Origin: Labyrinthula sp. Ha
Taxonomy: Eukaryota > Sar > Bigyra > Labyrinthulida > Labyrinthulaceae
DNA length: 64,000 bases
Direction of reading: 5' to 3'
Assembly: GCA_015227615.1 (NCBI GenBank)
Contig: JAALGZ010000009.1
Location: 372,001 to 436,000 of the forward strand
Below the pieces are notes generated by a model that was not told where the DNA came from, did not search any database, and was given only the letters and a program-made list of their open reading frames with translations. The translations under genes and the position numbers were made by a program. This document shows positions 45,561 to 55,457 of the stretch, in pieces. The first letter of the stretch is position 1. The number at the start of each line of letters is the position of its first letter.

Positions 45561-48030
45561 ATCAATATTTTTTCGAGTCAGAAGTTAACCCTGAGATTCT
45601 AAGCAATACAAAAGTGCACAGGAAAGAAAAACATAAAATACCTGTATATAGTATGGAATTCTCTAAAATTTTCCGGTTGACTTATAGTTCATGTTCTTAA
45701 ATCTTTTTTCTTGGTTTTCTTTAAATTTTAAAACCAAAAAAAGCCTCTTAAATTTAGTTCAAAGTCCAAAATTCACATCCTCAAACCGTATAACATTTCC
45801 AGAGATAATGCTGAATCTTAAATATATTCACATATCTGAATATGTGTTGAACCCAACCACCAAACCAATTTTGAATATAGAATTTAAAAACTTCATCCCT
45901 AATCCTGACTATCTGATGAGGAGTGTAGATGAAGCAAAACTCCATATTGAAATTCTAAGGATTCTTGTTCTCATATTCTCTCAAAGCAAAATTTCAGAGT
46001 TTTGAGGATCCACAAATCTAAGACTGAAAATTGAAAGTTCTAAATTCCTCAGTCAATTCCTCAGTTAATTCTTCAGCCTGTTCGTCAATTTTCCTTACTC
46101 CTTATCCAATTTGGCGCCGAGATTGATTCAGTCACAAAGAAAATTCCTTAAAAATACAAACAAGTCCCCAATACGGACTTAGTCTGCATCCCTAAATTTC
46201 TGTTGCCGTAGGTCTTGTGTAGAGGTAAAGACACCGAATAAAATTCACCCGATGAAGTCTTAGTGTTCTGTGCGTGCATTTTTCCAGGTCATATTTGGTA
46301 TATTTTCAAGTATGTGTGTCAAGGGCTTCGACTGTTATCTTCATATGCTCAGCCAATCCTAGAAAATACAGAAATAAATATCTGATCTCTGTTAAAACTG
46401 ACAGGAGAGAGTTAACTGAAAACCTTACGTTCTGACAGGGAGTAACAACATATAGCATTCTTGTAACTTTCGTACCGGGATAGTCTAATAAAATAACGTA
46501 GAAGTTTGTTATCGCGTTAGACGGATTAATTTTCATAAATGTGTGTCCTTCTAAAGTGGCTGTCTCTAAGGAGTTGAATTAAAGTCTGTGTTTTATGAAA
46601 ACAAAGTGTAGCCTATCTACTTATTTTCGCGTGTCTAAATCATAATTTGCTGAATTCAGGATTGTACTGTTCCTTAACTATATGTATTCGTCTTGCCAAA
46701 GCTATATCTTGATCCGGTCGTGGTTTGTTGAGCTATATGTAATTAATTTCTTAGTCTGAATGTGTGAATTGTATCTAATTATTTCTCATATATGAAATTG
46801 ACATCTTTCTTCTCATAGACGTCCTTGAGCTCCCAGCTGAAAATTTAGGTTGCGCCATTTGTTCTATGGTAGTTTGTTTATTTGAGATATTGAGTTTTTG
46901 AAACTGATTTTTAGAAATTGGATTATCTAATCAGAAATTGGAGTTCTTGACTTAGGATTTAAGAACACCTAATTGGTGTTAAGAAGAAAGAGTCTACAAT
47001 CAACTCGAATCCCTTTTTTACAGCATATTGTAACACTTGCACAACATATATTTCTTATTTTGCCGTATGAAGATAAGAAGTTCGTTTCACAAAGGCACGA
47101 TATCTTAGTTGCACAAGCAGAGTCTCTAGGCAAGCCTTCATGTCTTGAGCATTTGTAAAGGCATTCTATTTTAGAGTTATTTGCACTTTCATTCTCGAAA
47201 TGTTGTGGATGTTTTTTTGCAGCTATTTATATCTTCATGAAATCAGTATTGGAGTAACTTGTTATGCGCTAGAAAACATATAGCGCGTTTGAAAAACTCA
47301 GGATGATAAATATCTTACTGGTGAAAACTAGAAGTAACAATACAACCATAATAAAAGATGTTTAGAAGATATAGGAGAATATTGAATCTTCAAGATATCC
47401 CTAATGTTTGAAACGAGAAAGCCCACGCGACTCAAAGAACAAAACAACACATTCTAGCGCAAAACAAATAGACACCTTGTCTTCCCATCAAGGCGAGGCT
47501 GCAGCTAGAGCAAGGTACTACCTTTACATATACATACATGGAACTCAACAACTTGCAGATTCTAAAGAAAATATTATGAAGAGTTGTTGTCAAACAGGGT
47601 TTCACAACCCTAACTTTGTTTTTTTTTTACAAGTTCTTGGATACTTGTATGAGCTCATACTTTGCTTGGTGTATCTTATATGCCGAGGTGTAAAGGGTTA
47701 GGAGAAAATGAGTCTTCGTATTCTTGTGAATACTTTGAACTGTTATTTATAAGAATTTCGAAGAGCTTTTCTTGGTTTTTCTAGTCAGATACTTTCTAAA
47801 TTTTTGGGAACTTATTTATTGTCACACTTTATAAGTAAAATCTTCTTTTTGACAGCATAAAAATTTTGGGCAAATTTCCTATAATACTGGTTCTTTGTTT
47901 CGGACAACCCGGAAAAACTAGCGGTTAGGAAATCCCCGGAGAGATAATAAAGGAAAATATGGAGAGAGTTCCACGAGAATAAAGTAAATATAAACAAATA
48001 ACAAAACTAATTATATTGAAGTTATAAGAT

Positions 48031-49011
48031 ATGAGACCACAAAATAGTAGAAGAGTCGTGCATTCTAAGAAGTTGCAGAAGTTCCATCCAAAGTCCAAGA
48101 AAACAGACCAAAGCTTCGTTGAAAGCGAGAGTAGTTTGATTTTGACTCCTGGGAGTGAAACAGATTTTCCGGAGCTTAAGCGCAAGTTTAGTTATAATTC
48201 ACAAGTCAGTTTCTATGGTGAGAAGGAATGTGTAGAAAATTGTAGCTTCCTTCTCTCAGATCCGAAAATTCGAACGCTCTGCTCCCCAGGAGTTGGTCTT
48301 GAACACAGAGACACTCTTAACTTTAAAATACATCGAAGGTTTCCATCAAGAAGAAAGGGTGAAATCACTCTTAAAAATGGGATTCTAAGCTTTTACAAAC
48401 ATGAGAGTGCGAAACCCACACTTTGTATTGAGCTATACAACATTAAATCATATCACTACTATGGACAAACTAAGAAGCAGATCACCATTTTGGCTTATGA
48501 GACACAGGTGGAAGTGACTGATGGATACCAACCTACTCCTAAAGTCTATGAAGTTGATTTATATTTTCACTCTCCAGATGACTGCAAACATTGGATGCAG
48601 TTACTCCTAGTTGAACTTGAAAGGATGGCAGATCTCATTGCAAATGCAGTGGAGAGCGTTTTTAGTGTGAAAAATGGCAAGAATATAAGTGAAACAGCAA
48701 AAACTCACCTTGGATGTCTTCTTGAGCGAAAAGTCCACCTTTTTGAGTTGTCTAAATTAAATAATTCTTCAAAGTTGTACTCTGCTAGGTTTCAGTACGC
48801 AAAGTATTTGAGAGGAAATGGCTACCAAGAGAAGTCCAGGGCAACCATACGAGAAGCGATGCACAAGAGCTTTAGAATGATTGAGGAAAATCAGTTGAGC
48901 TTGAAAGAAGTACTTCTTTCTACAAGGGCTTTGGATGATATTACGATTCTCAAGCAAGAGTTGAGACTCATCTATGCTGATATGCAGAATTCTAGACGAA
49001 AAAAAGTGTGA
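48031..49011 (+). CDS. PH-like domain protein, paralog 2 (unknown family)
   Basis: A single-exon protein of 326 residues with the same architecture as the gene at 39599: basic/serine-rich start, VENCSFLLSD block, LCSP block, FKIHRR, a PH-like region (about 105-210, from GEITLKNGILSFYKHES to DDCKHWMQLLLVELERM) and a helical C-terminus ending DDITILKQELRLIYADM. The two proteins match along their entire length at roughly a third of positions by eye, so the duplication is old. Both are on the plus strand, 7.4 kb apart, without introns in a genome where most neighbours have them. Function is unknown; membrane or phosphoinositide binding is a guess from the fold. Confidence 0.75.
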   Translation: MRPQNSRRVVHSKKLQKFHPKSKKTDQSFVESESSLILTPGSETDFPELKRKFSYNSQVSFYGEKECVENCSFLLSDPKIRTLCSPGVGLEHRDTLNFKIHRRFPSRRKGEITLKNGILSFYKHESAKPTLCIELYNIKSYHYYGQTKKQITILAYETQVEVTDGYQPTPKVYEVDLYFHSPDDCKHWMQLLLVELERMADLIANAVESVFSVKNGKNISETAKTHLGCLLERKVHLFELSKLNNSSKLYSARFQYAKYLRGNGYQEKSRATIREAMHKSFRMIEENQLSLKEVLLSTRALDDITILKQELRLIYADMQNSRRKKV

Positions 49012-50594
49012 CTGGAACTCATTATATAATTAAAATTATTGGGTTTGATATAAGAATATGTTAAAGAGAGTCTTTGCTGCGTCTGTTAACTACTGTAAGT
49101 TTTGTGAATCCTGTTATTTATCTCTTGTAATATCTACCATAACTTAGATGGTGCTAGTGTACAATAGATAAGAGGTCTCAATAATAGAGCCTCCAAAGAA
49201 GAGAAATAATTTTGTGCCTATAGCATAAAATTGACTTACATATAGGAAACTCTGATTCATTTGCCTTAAAGAGAAGCTATAAGCTTGACTTATTAAGACC
49301 ATATCTTCATACCCTATTAGAGCAACACCGCCCCTCCCAATATGTTCCTGCCTATATAGTAAATTCCAGACTTTACCTATGGGGTCAATGGAAGGGAAAA
49401 TAAAAGCAATATGTTCTGCTAAGATGAAGTTGAAAGTTGTAAATATGATAACAAGGTTTCTTCCACGTACTGGCTTCTTCAAGTAAAGATATTCTAATGA
49501 AGTTTTTCTTAATCTCCTTGATTATTGCAAGGTCACACTTGCCGCTTATAGTCTTGCTGCGGTTTTGAAGCTAGGTTTGTCTTTACTATGAAAATGGAGA
49601 ATAACATCAGAGGAATCTTATGATGATCCTGTTTCAACTAATTTGTTTATATCAAGCATTAATTTTAACAGGGTGTAGCTACCTTATCTAAGTGGTTTTT
49701 TCAGTTTAGATTTATGAACATGGTCAACCTTTAATAGAAATCCGTTGAGATATAAGACTTAAAAACACTTGCCCTCTCTTTCCTAAAACCAGCATGAATT
49801 CGCTCAATGTAGATATTTACTCACTCTCTACCTTACTCTCTGATAGCTAGCGAAATTAAGATTAGCTGCTAACCACAGCCCTCGGAAGGTTTAAAACAGG
49901 CAAAACACCGACTTGATTCTATTCTTAGCAATCTTCAACCTTGAAACCATATAGTTTTAACGGATTAAAAAAATTTGAATCACGCTTCTTACGCTCATGT
50001 AAACTTTGAGAACACTAGATAACCTAAGTTGGTAGCTTGTAACTTCAGTTCTTGTGTCCCATTCTTCTGTAATAGTGTCTATAAATGTCTTCGTAAACAG
50101 CTTTGAATAGGGCTTAAGCAAATCTCCCGGGACTCTGCTTGAAGTAGAACACCCACGAAAGGATAACGTGATACAACAGAACATAAATGAAGAGCTAGGA
50201 CTAGTGACAGCAAGATCCAGTACAAAGACACGGTTTAATAGATTCGGCAATCTATTAGACTACCTGTTCTAAGAGTAAACAGCTAAAGCATCGAGCGACA
50301 GAACCCCTCTGTTACGGAAACTCTAAGGTTGACTTAGGTTATTCCGAACAACTTCATATGCTATATGAACCAATACTGGTAGAAAGCATAATTAGCGCTC
50401 ATCCAGCAACCAGTTTACACGTTTCATTCTTCATACAACTTTCGTGGGCATTGAAGATAACATTCAGCATAGTTCAAGATTGAACAGCTCTTAGTCAGAT
50501 AATGTCTTCAGGAACGAGGCAAGTTTGAAAATAAGAACCAGGTGTATGAGCGAGTTGTGATAATAAGCATACTTATCAGAAAAATAGGCTAGTA
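49012..50594. other. Intergenic, two uncertain minus-strand frames
   Basis: A 112-codon minus-strand frame (49144-49482) is protein-like (RGRNLVIIFTTFNFILAEH, then ALIGYEDMVLISQAYSFS) with hydrophobic stretches, and upstream codons extend it in frame to about 49530. A 97-codon minus frame at 49957-50250 is less convincing. Neither has a recognisable family. They may be remains of a membrane-protein gene. Confidence 0.3.
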
Positions 50595-52139
50595 CTAAGC
50601 CTTGGAACTAGTAGTGTGATTGTAACCTGTTCTTTGCGACCAGATGTCAAATACTGAAAGCGCTTCGCGTTCAACAGATGAACCTAGCAACAGCGATAGT
50701 AGCTTTATGGTGTCACTTTCAGGTTTTACCAGATCCTTTTGACTGAAGTAAATCAGGGAACCCAGTTCAGATATAAATCCCTTCATATCAGATATAATCT
50801 CTTCTGTAACTTTTTTTGGTTCTAATGACAAAAATATAATGAACTTATCCTCTAGCTCACAAACTTTTCCTAAAGCTACATTTTCATCTAGTTCGGGGGC
50901 ATGATCTCTCATATTCGCTACGAGATCAACAACCTGAAAGACGTGAAATAAACCCTTTGAAAGAGTCTGTGCCTCAAGGCACAGTTGATAAACTTGCTTC
51001 AAATCTCGAGAAATAAATGTCCCATTTTTAAAATGAAGGGCCTATATAAGATAAAACGATAAAGCATACTTCAATTAAACCCTTTACAAGTTGCATACGA
51101 GTTTGAGGCTCAAGTTCGTTACTCCTGGAAAGTCCAAATGCTTCTGGACAAAACTTTCTGAGGCCTTCTTCGTCAAAAGTAGTGAGTGCTTTGATATCCA
51201 AAGTTGAATAGGAGCTATGACCAAACCAATAAACGAAGACTAAAGAGTCATCAGAGCTTAGAGCATCCTCTTGTTCCTGTCTGATCTGTAAGATGAGTAA
51301 AGCTAAAAAATATACATTTTCATTGACATCATCAGCATCCTCGGCAATAGCTGCAAAGGGGGGATAGGTAAGACATGGCCAATAAGGTTCAGCGTCAAAT
51401 TTTCCCCAAAAGATTTTACCATAGGTATCCCGGTAACTCTTTGGTTTTGCTTCAAAGGTTAAGCGCATTTTTCGCAGAGCTGGATCTTCCATAGCAATAT
51501 GACTGTTTTGGTACCTCACATACTTTGAGCGGCGGGCCTCTTCCTTTAATAAAATATCTGAGATGAGTCACAAGAGAAAAGTACCTGTAGAAATAAGAGG
51601 TGAGTTTTGACGAAGTAGTTGATTGTACATCGAGTTAATGCTATGCGGGGAAAATCCAGCAAAAGGCCCTTTATTTGAGAGTATCTTATACCAGCCTAAA
51701 CTAAAAAAAAACAGCAGAACAAACCCTGAACTTTTCCACCAAGTTTGTTTACCTCAGAAACTAGTAGTTTTCTTAGATCATCATTCCATTTTGAAATTAT
51801 ATACGCTGGGCCATCTTCAGTTTGTCTTATGCTTTGATTGGGTTTTAGCTTGGTATCCTTCTTATACAAAACCGGTTCGGCAGCACTTTTCTTGCCTTTT
51901 TTATTAGAATTAATTCGCTTACTGACTGATGTTGATTTTTTGAATTTAGAACGAATGGTGGCAAAACCTTGCAAGCTTTTTTCATCTGAATCAAGAGTCC
52001 TTTCGTTTGAATCAACCATTCTATTGTTAGATCCAATTCGTTTCCTGATTTTCCGTGGAGGTGCTTTTGAAGAAATTGAGTCGCCAAGAATGCTCAATGT
52101 TTTCTTCAAATCTACATGATCATTTCCTTTCATTTTCAT
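50595..52139 (-). CDS. PWWP-domain chromatin protein
   Basis: Exons 52139-51725, 51695-51585, 51557-51070 and 51041-50595 join to 486 residues across introns of 29, 27 and 28 nt. The N-terminal 120 residues are basic and serine-rich, with a nuclear-type KKGKKS and RKIRKR content. A WYKILSNKGPFAGFSPHSI block follows the first splice. A PWWP domain lies at about 210-300: GKIFWGKFDAEPYWPCLTYP holds the PWWP-like tetrad (PYWP) and the aromatic cage positions, and VFVYWFGHSSYSTLDI is the second half of the fold. PWWP modules read methylated histone lysines (typically H3K36me) and DNA. The C-terminal 170 residues are helical and unassigned. No catalytic domain is seen, so an adaptor role is likely. 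The gene is divergent from the DUF155 gene with 173 bp between starts. Confidence 0.8.
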
Positions 52140-52312
52140 TATATATTTAACAATCTATCTTTTAATTCGATTCTAATCCTTTTCTCTTAAGTTATAACAA
52201 TGTATAATACCAAGCTTAATTGAAAGATAATTTAAACTTGAAACTGTAGCCAATCATATGGGAGAACAAGATTTTTATCCAATAAAATTTTTTGAAGTGT
52301 TAGACGGAAAAG
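52140..52312. promoter_or_regulatory. Divergent promoter between PWWP and DUF155 genes
   Basis: 173 AT-rich bases separate the two start codons, so both promoters must be contained here or overlap the genes. No specific motif is certain. Confidence 0.4.
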
Positions 52313-53739
52313 ATGAGAAAAAACGTTAAGAGAAAAACTGGTTCAAGTGGATCTCTTTCTCAACTTGCCTTCAATCCAGTATATGGAAGAAATGTTCCTA
52401 GAAAGAAAAGAGCGGAAATGAGAAGAATTCCCGCTCGTCAGAGTGTGAAACCACGGAGAGTTGGAGTACAGAACTACAGCTATAGCATTGACATAAACAG
52501 GATATTTAAGCTAGTTAAGCAAGCTGGGCTAAGTAAAAACCTTAAGAACGGCAGAAAACTTTCAAATGATTTAATTGTCAGAAGTTTCTCGAGCGCTAAA
52601 TCATCAGATGACTTGATAGAACCAACAGTAGTACGAAACGGGTATACTCTTCTGAAGGGAAAGGAAGGAGAATCAGAATATAATACATTTTCTAATATTG
52701 ATGAATTTCTTAAAGTATTTACAGAAGAACATGATCTATCATTTGATGGATCATGGAGCTACGAGCTTTCTTTTGATGTTCTTCATTTGTCAAAAATGAA
52801 GGATTGCTCGGAACAAGAAGAGGTTCTGGAAAAAGGCTCTCACATAGATCGAATAGGATCTGAATCTGACGCTATTAAAAGTTCAGGTCAACGTCGGTTA
52901 CTATCTGATACAGAAAATGATGAAGAAGTTACGTTTTCAAGACCACAAAATGAAGGTAAAGTTTGTTTTGGTTGAGGTCTTTAGAAACATATGATGTATT
53001 TCTGTTTCCATACGGAGCAGTTGTATTCTGGAACTTTGACAATGATCGAAAGGAAAGCTCTTTTATGCATAGTTTGAAACCCTTCATGGGAAAAATTATA
53101 TCGAATTCTCAGCTGCTGGATGCAACAAGTGATTACATGGAGTACGTTTACAGCAACAAGTCTGCTGTGAAACATGATGTGATTAGACTGAGTACTTTTT
53201 CGCCAGCAGAGAAGCTCGCAATCTCATATGCACTTGCTCAAAGTAGTCTTTTGTCAAGGTTTGAATGGAGATTAGATCGAATTATTCAATCTAATATTCA
53301 CGTCCCGCAAGAACTGGCTGAGAACGGGGAAATAGCAATGACTCGAAAGGAGATATCAAAGGTAGTTTAGCTATATAACATTAGCTTAGCAAGTTGGAAA
53401 ATTGTTTATTGAAAGAAATTCTGTTAATTTGGAGTCAGATATTTTGGACACACCCCCATTCTTCTGGGAAAATGATGAATGGGTAACTCTATATTCTGAA
53501 TTTTAATATAGGATCCGGTGTATGAAAAATTCTGCAAATATTTGGAGCATGAAACTAGGATTGATGTTCTGAATCGACGATTAGATTGTGTGCACGAGCT
53601 TCTTGAAGTCCTTCAAGCCCAAGCTCAAGCTAAACATGATAGCAGGCTGGAGTGGATTGTAATCTGGTTAATATTTGCGGAACTTATCGTTCAAGTATTG
53701 TGGAACATAATTCTCAAAGATATATTACACGTCGTATAA
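52313..53739 (+). CDS. DUF155 (RMND1/Rmd1/Sif3-like) protein
   Basis: Exons 52313-52955, 52985-53361, 53390-53482 and 53512-53739 join to 446 residues across introns of 29, 28 and 29 nt. The third exon is only 93 bases and was found by extending the conserved frame (KLFIERNSVNLESDILDTP PFFWE region). DUF155 landmarks: ETYDVFLFPYGAVVFWNF (about 215-232), FSPAEKLAISYALAQSSLLS, an NLESDILDTPPFFWE block, RRLDCVHELLEVLQAQ, and a C-terminal membrane helix (WIVIWLIFAELIVQVLW, about 422-440). Human RMND1 and yeast Rmd1/Sif2-type relatives are membrane-bound, mostly mitochondrial, and RMND1 supports mitochondrial translation. The basic N-terminus would fit mitochondrial import, but this is inference. 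The stop is 23 bases from that of the converging TLDc gene. Confidence 0.9.
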
Positions 53740-53762
53740 TAAATAAAACAAACGAGAAATAG

Positions 53763-55166
53763 CTATTTTCTTACTACAGAACGTCTACGGAAAATTGGAA
53801 GGACAGCTTCTGTTTGATGGTGCTCAAAGCCAAAGAGTTCAAGATTGGCAATAGTGAAGGTTGAGTCCTGATTTGGTTCAGAAACACAAAGAGGCTTCGT
53901 GTTTCCATACGTATCACTTGGAAAACTGGTAGCTTGGTTTAATCCAGTAGTTAGACAGAGGGCAAACCCATGTGGTCCTGAACCTAAGCTTGATTAACAT
54001 CAAAAGACTTACCGACGGCAAGATGCGTAGAGCTGCTACTGAAAAAGAAAGAATTCTTTTCTGTCCAATGGAAAACTTCTATTTCACCAGTTGACTTGTT
54101 GGGATACGTAAATATAAAAGATTCGCTACAAACTGAAGTACCAAAAAAAAATACCCCGTTCCATAGAAAGATCTTCCTCGTGCCATACTTAGTTCTTCAG
54201 TTGCAAAGAAACCAAAGATATCACCTCTGGTGGACTTAATAAGCAGCAAAGTATGCTGGTGCCCATAAGCATGTTTATATAGTTTGCTAAGCGACACTCC
54301 ATGATCATCAAAAGTATATAACAATTTCAAGAAACAACTGTGGACACCTAAAGTAAATACAAAATCAAACGCACTTTTTGGAAGATTCTTGTTTAATTCC
54401 TTTCGATGCCGCTCAGTCCACAAAATTGCACTATCTTTGGAGGAGAATTTCAAATCTTGAACTTCCTTTCCAAAGCTAGGAATTCTCTTGATATTAAAAG
54501 GTAGCTCGCGATCTTCATCCTCTTTTATTACGGGTAAGCTTTCTTCTGATTTAGGTGCAAAAACTTCTTTAATTGCATCTGCAACCTGGGAGAAAATTGA
54601 CTTTTCGCCAGAAGATGTTGTCGAGACTGTACTGGGTCTTCGCTCAATCTGAGCATTTTCAAATATACCTGAATGTTTACGCTGCTGCTGAAGGTAAACA
54701 CCTTTTACGCTAGAAAAACATACTCTAGATAGTTGATCATAGTTCCTAACATAAGAAAATGACGCAGATTGCCCAATTGCCTTAGACATTTGCTCATTCT
54801 TTGATCTATGTAATGAAACCAACTTCCTTAAATCTGTTGTGTTTCCTTCCAATATAAGAGTAAAAGTTTTTTCTTCGAAGGGAAGATCCAAATCATAGAT
54901 AATTTTTGAAAAACCTGAGCTATTAATTTCTGAGGAACCGTGAACTGTTCCGTGGAGTTCTACTACATTGTGGATTTGTTTCCATGAAAGAAGAAGAAAT
55001 GAAGCTTGTGCCAAAGTTTCGTTAAACGCAATATATACAGAGTTTGCTTTGATATATCCTCTTTTATAATCTAAACCAAAACTTTCTTTATCAATTGGTT
55101 GAAACAAGATTGCCTAAAATATCATAAACAATAGATCTATACGGGAAAACAGATATCTTTTTCCAT
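53763..55166 (-). CDS. TLDc-domain protein, with an apparent one-base frame break in a homopolymer
   Basis: Exons 55166-55143 (24 bases), 55113-54013 and 53983-53763 are joined by two 29-nt introns. The first 24-base exon (MEKDICFP) and the last exon (GFALCLTTGLNQATS ... FEHHQ) were found by frame and motif. The C-terminal TLDc domain carries TLLLIKSTRGDIFGFFATEE, FYGTG, EIEVFHWTEKNSFFFSSSS and a final NLELFGF block, as in OXR1/NCOA7/TBC1D24. In animals TLDc proteins protect against oxidative stress and bind the V-ATPase. The N-terminal third has strands of a possible GRAM/PH-like domain. The exon total is 1346 bases, one short of a multiple of three. The frame changes at a run of nine A (54143-54151), just after FYGTG. 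This is either a real frameshift or a sequencing error; the rest of the domain is intact in the next frame. Confidence 0.8.
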
Positions 55167-55241
55167 ATTTATTTCTTTTATGTATCAAAAATTCCTTGTA
55201 TGATGATTGGTTGAAATCAAATATCCCACAAATCAAATTTC

Positions 55242-55457
55242 TTGGTATTGCGTTTATTTTCTAGTAAAACGATACAAAAACGTTTCCAAGGTTTCACAGC
55301 GCATTCAATAACCAAGGGCAAGGATGAAACAAACAAACTAGAAGCAATAGTTAAGAGAACAAAGTTTCATCATGAGTTTCCATTTACATTGAATCCGAGC
55401 TTAACTAGGTTTGAGAGGAGAATGTTTCTATATGTACCAGAATTTTCTATATTTTAA
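55242..55457 (+). CDS. Short frame with weak R3H-like pattern
   Basis: A 71-codon frame without an ATG start reads EAIVKRTKFHHEF, then LNPSLTRFERRMFLY. The F..SLT.FERR.. phrase recalls the R3H nucleic-acid-binding signature, but it is too short to be sure, and no following exon completes the domain. It lies divergent from the TLDc gene. It may be a gene fragment or chance. Confidence 0.25.
   Translation: MVLRLFSSKTIQKRFQGFTAHSITKGKDETNKLEAIVKRTKFHHEFPFTLNPSLTRFERRMFLYVPEFSIF

Larger units (their letters stand above)
40601..48030. other. 7.4 kb intergenic region with decayed coding traces
   Basis: Apart from items listed separately (LINE fragment 41680-42120, structured hairpin 43844-43873, decayed frames 44420-45560), this region is AT-rich and stop-ridden. 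A 104-codon frame at 45691-46005 (FLNLFSWFSLNFKTKKS) and frames at 46973-47158 and 47408-47701 show no motif and are probably chance. Confidence 0.45.

Noticed and set aside
51838-52119. 93-codon plus-strand frame
   Set aside because: It is antisense to the PWWP protein's first exon and has no motif.
54121-54180. A hidden intron as explanation for the frame change in the TLDc gene
   Set aside because: The GT-AG pairs that I tried near the nine-A run either fail to restore the frame or bring in a stop within the conserved TLDc strand.
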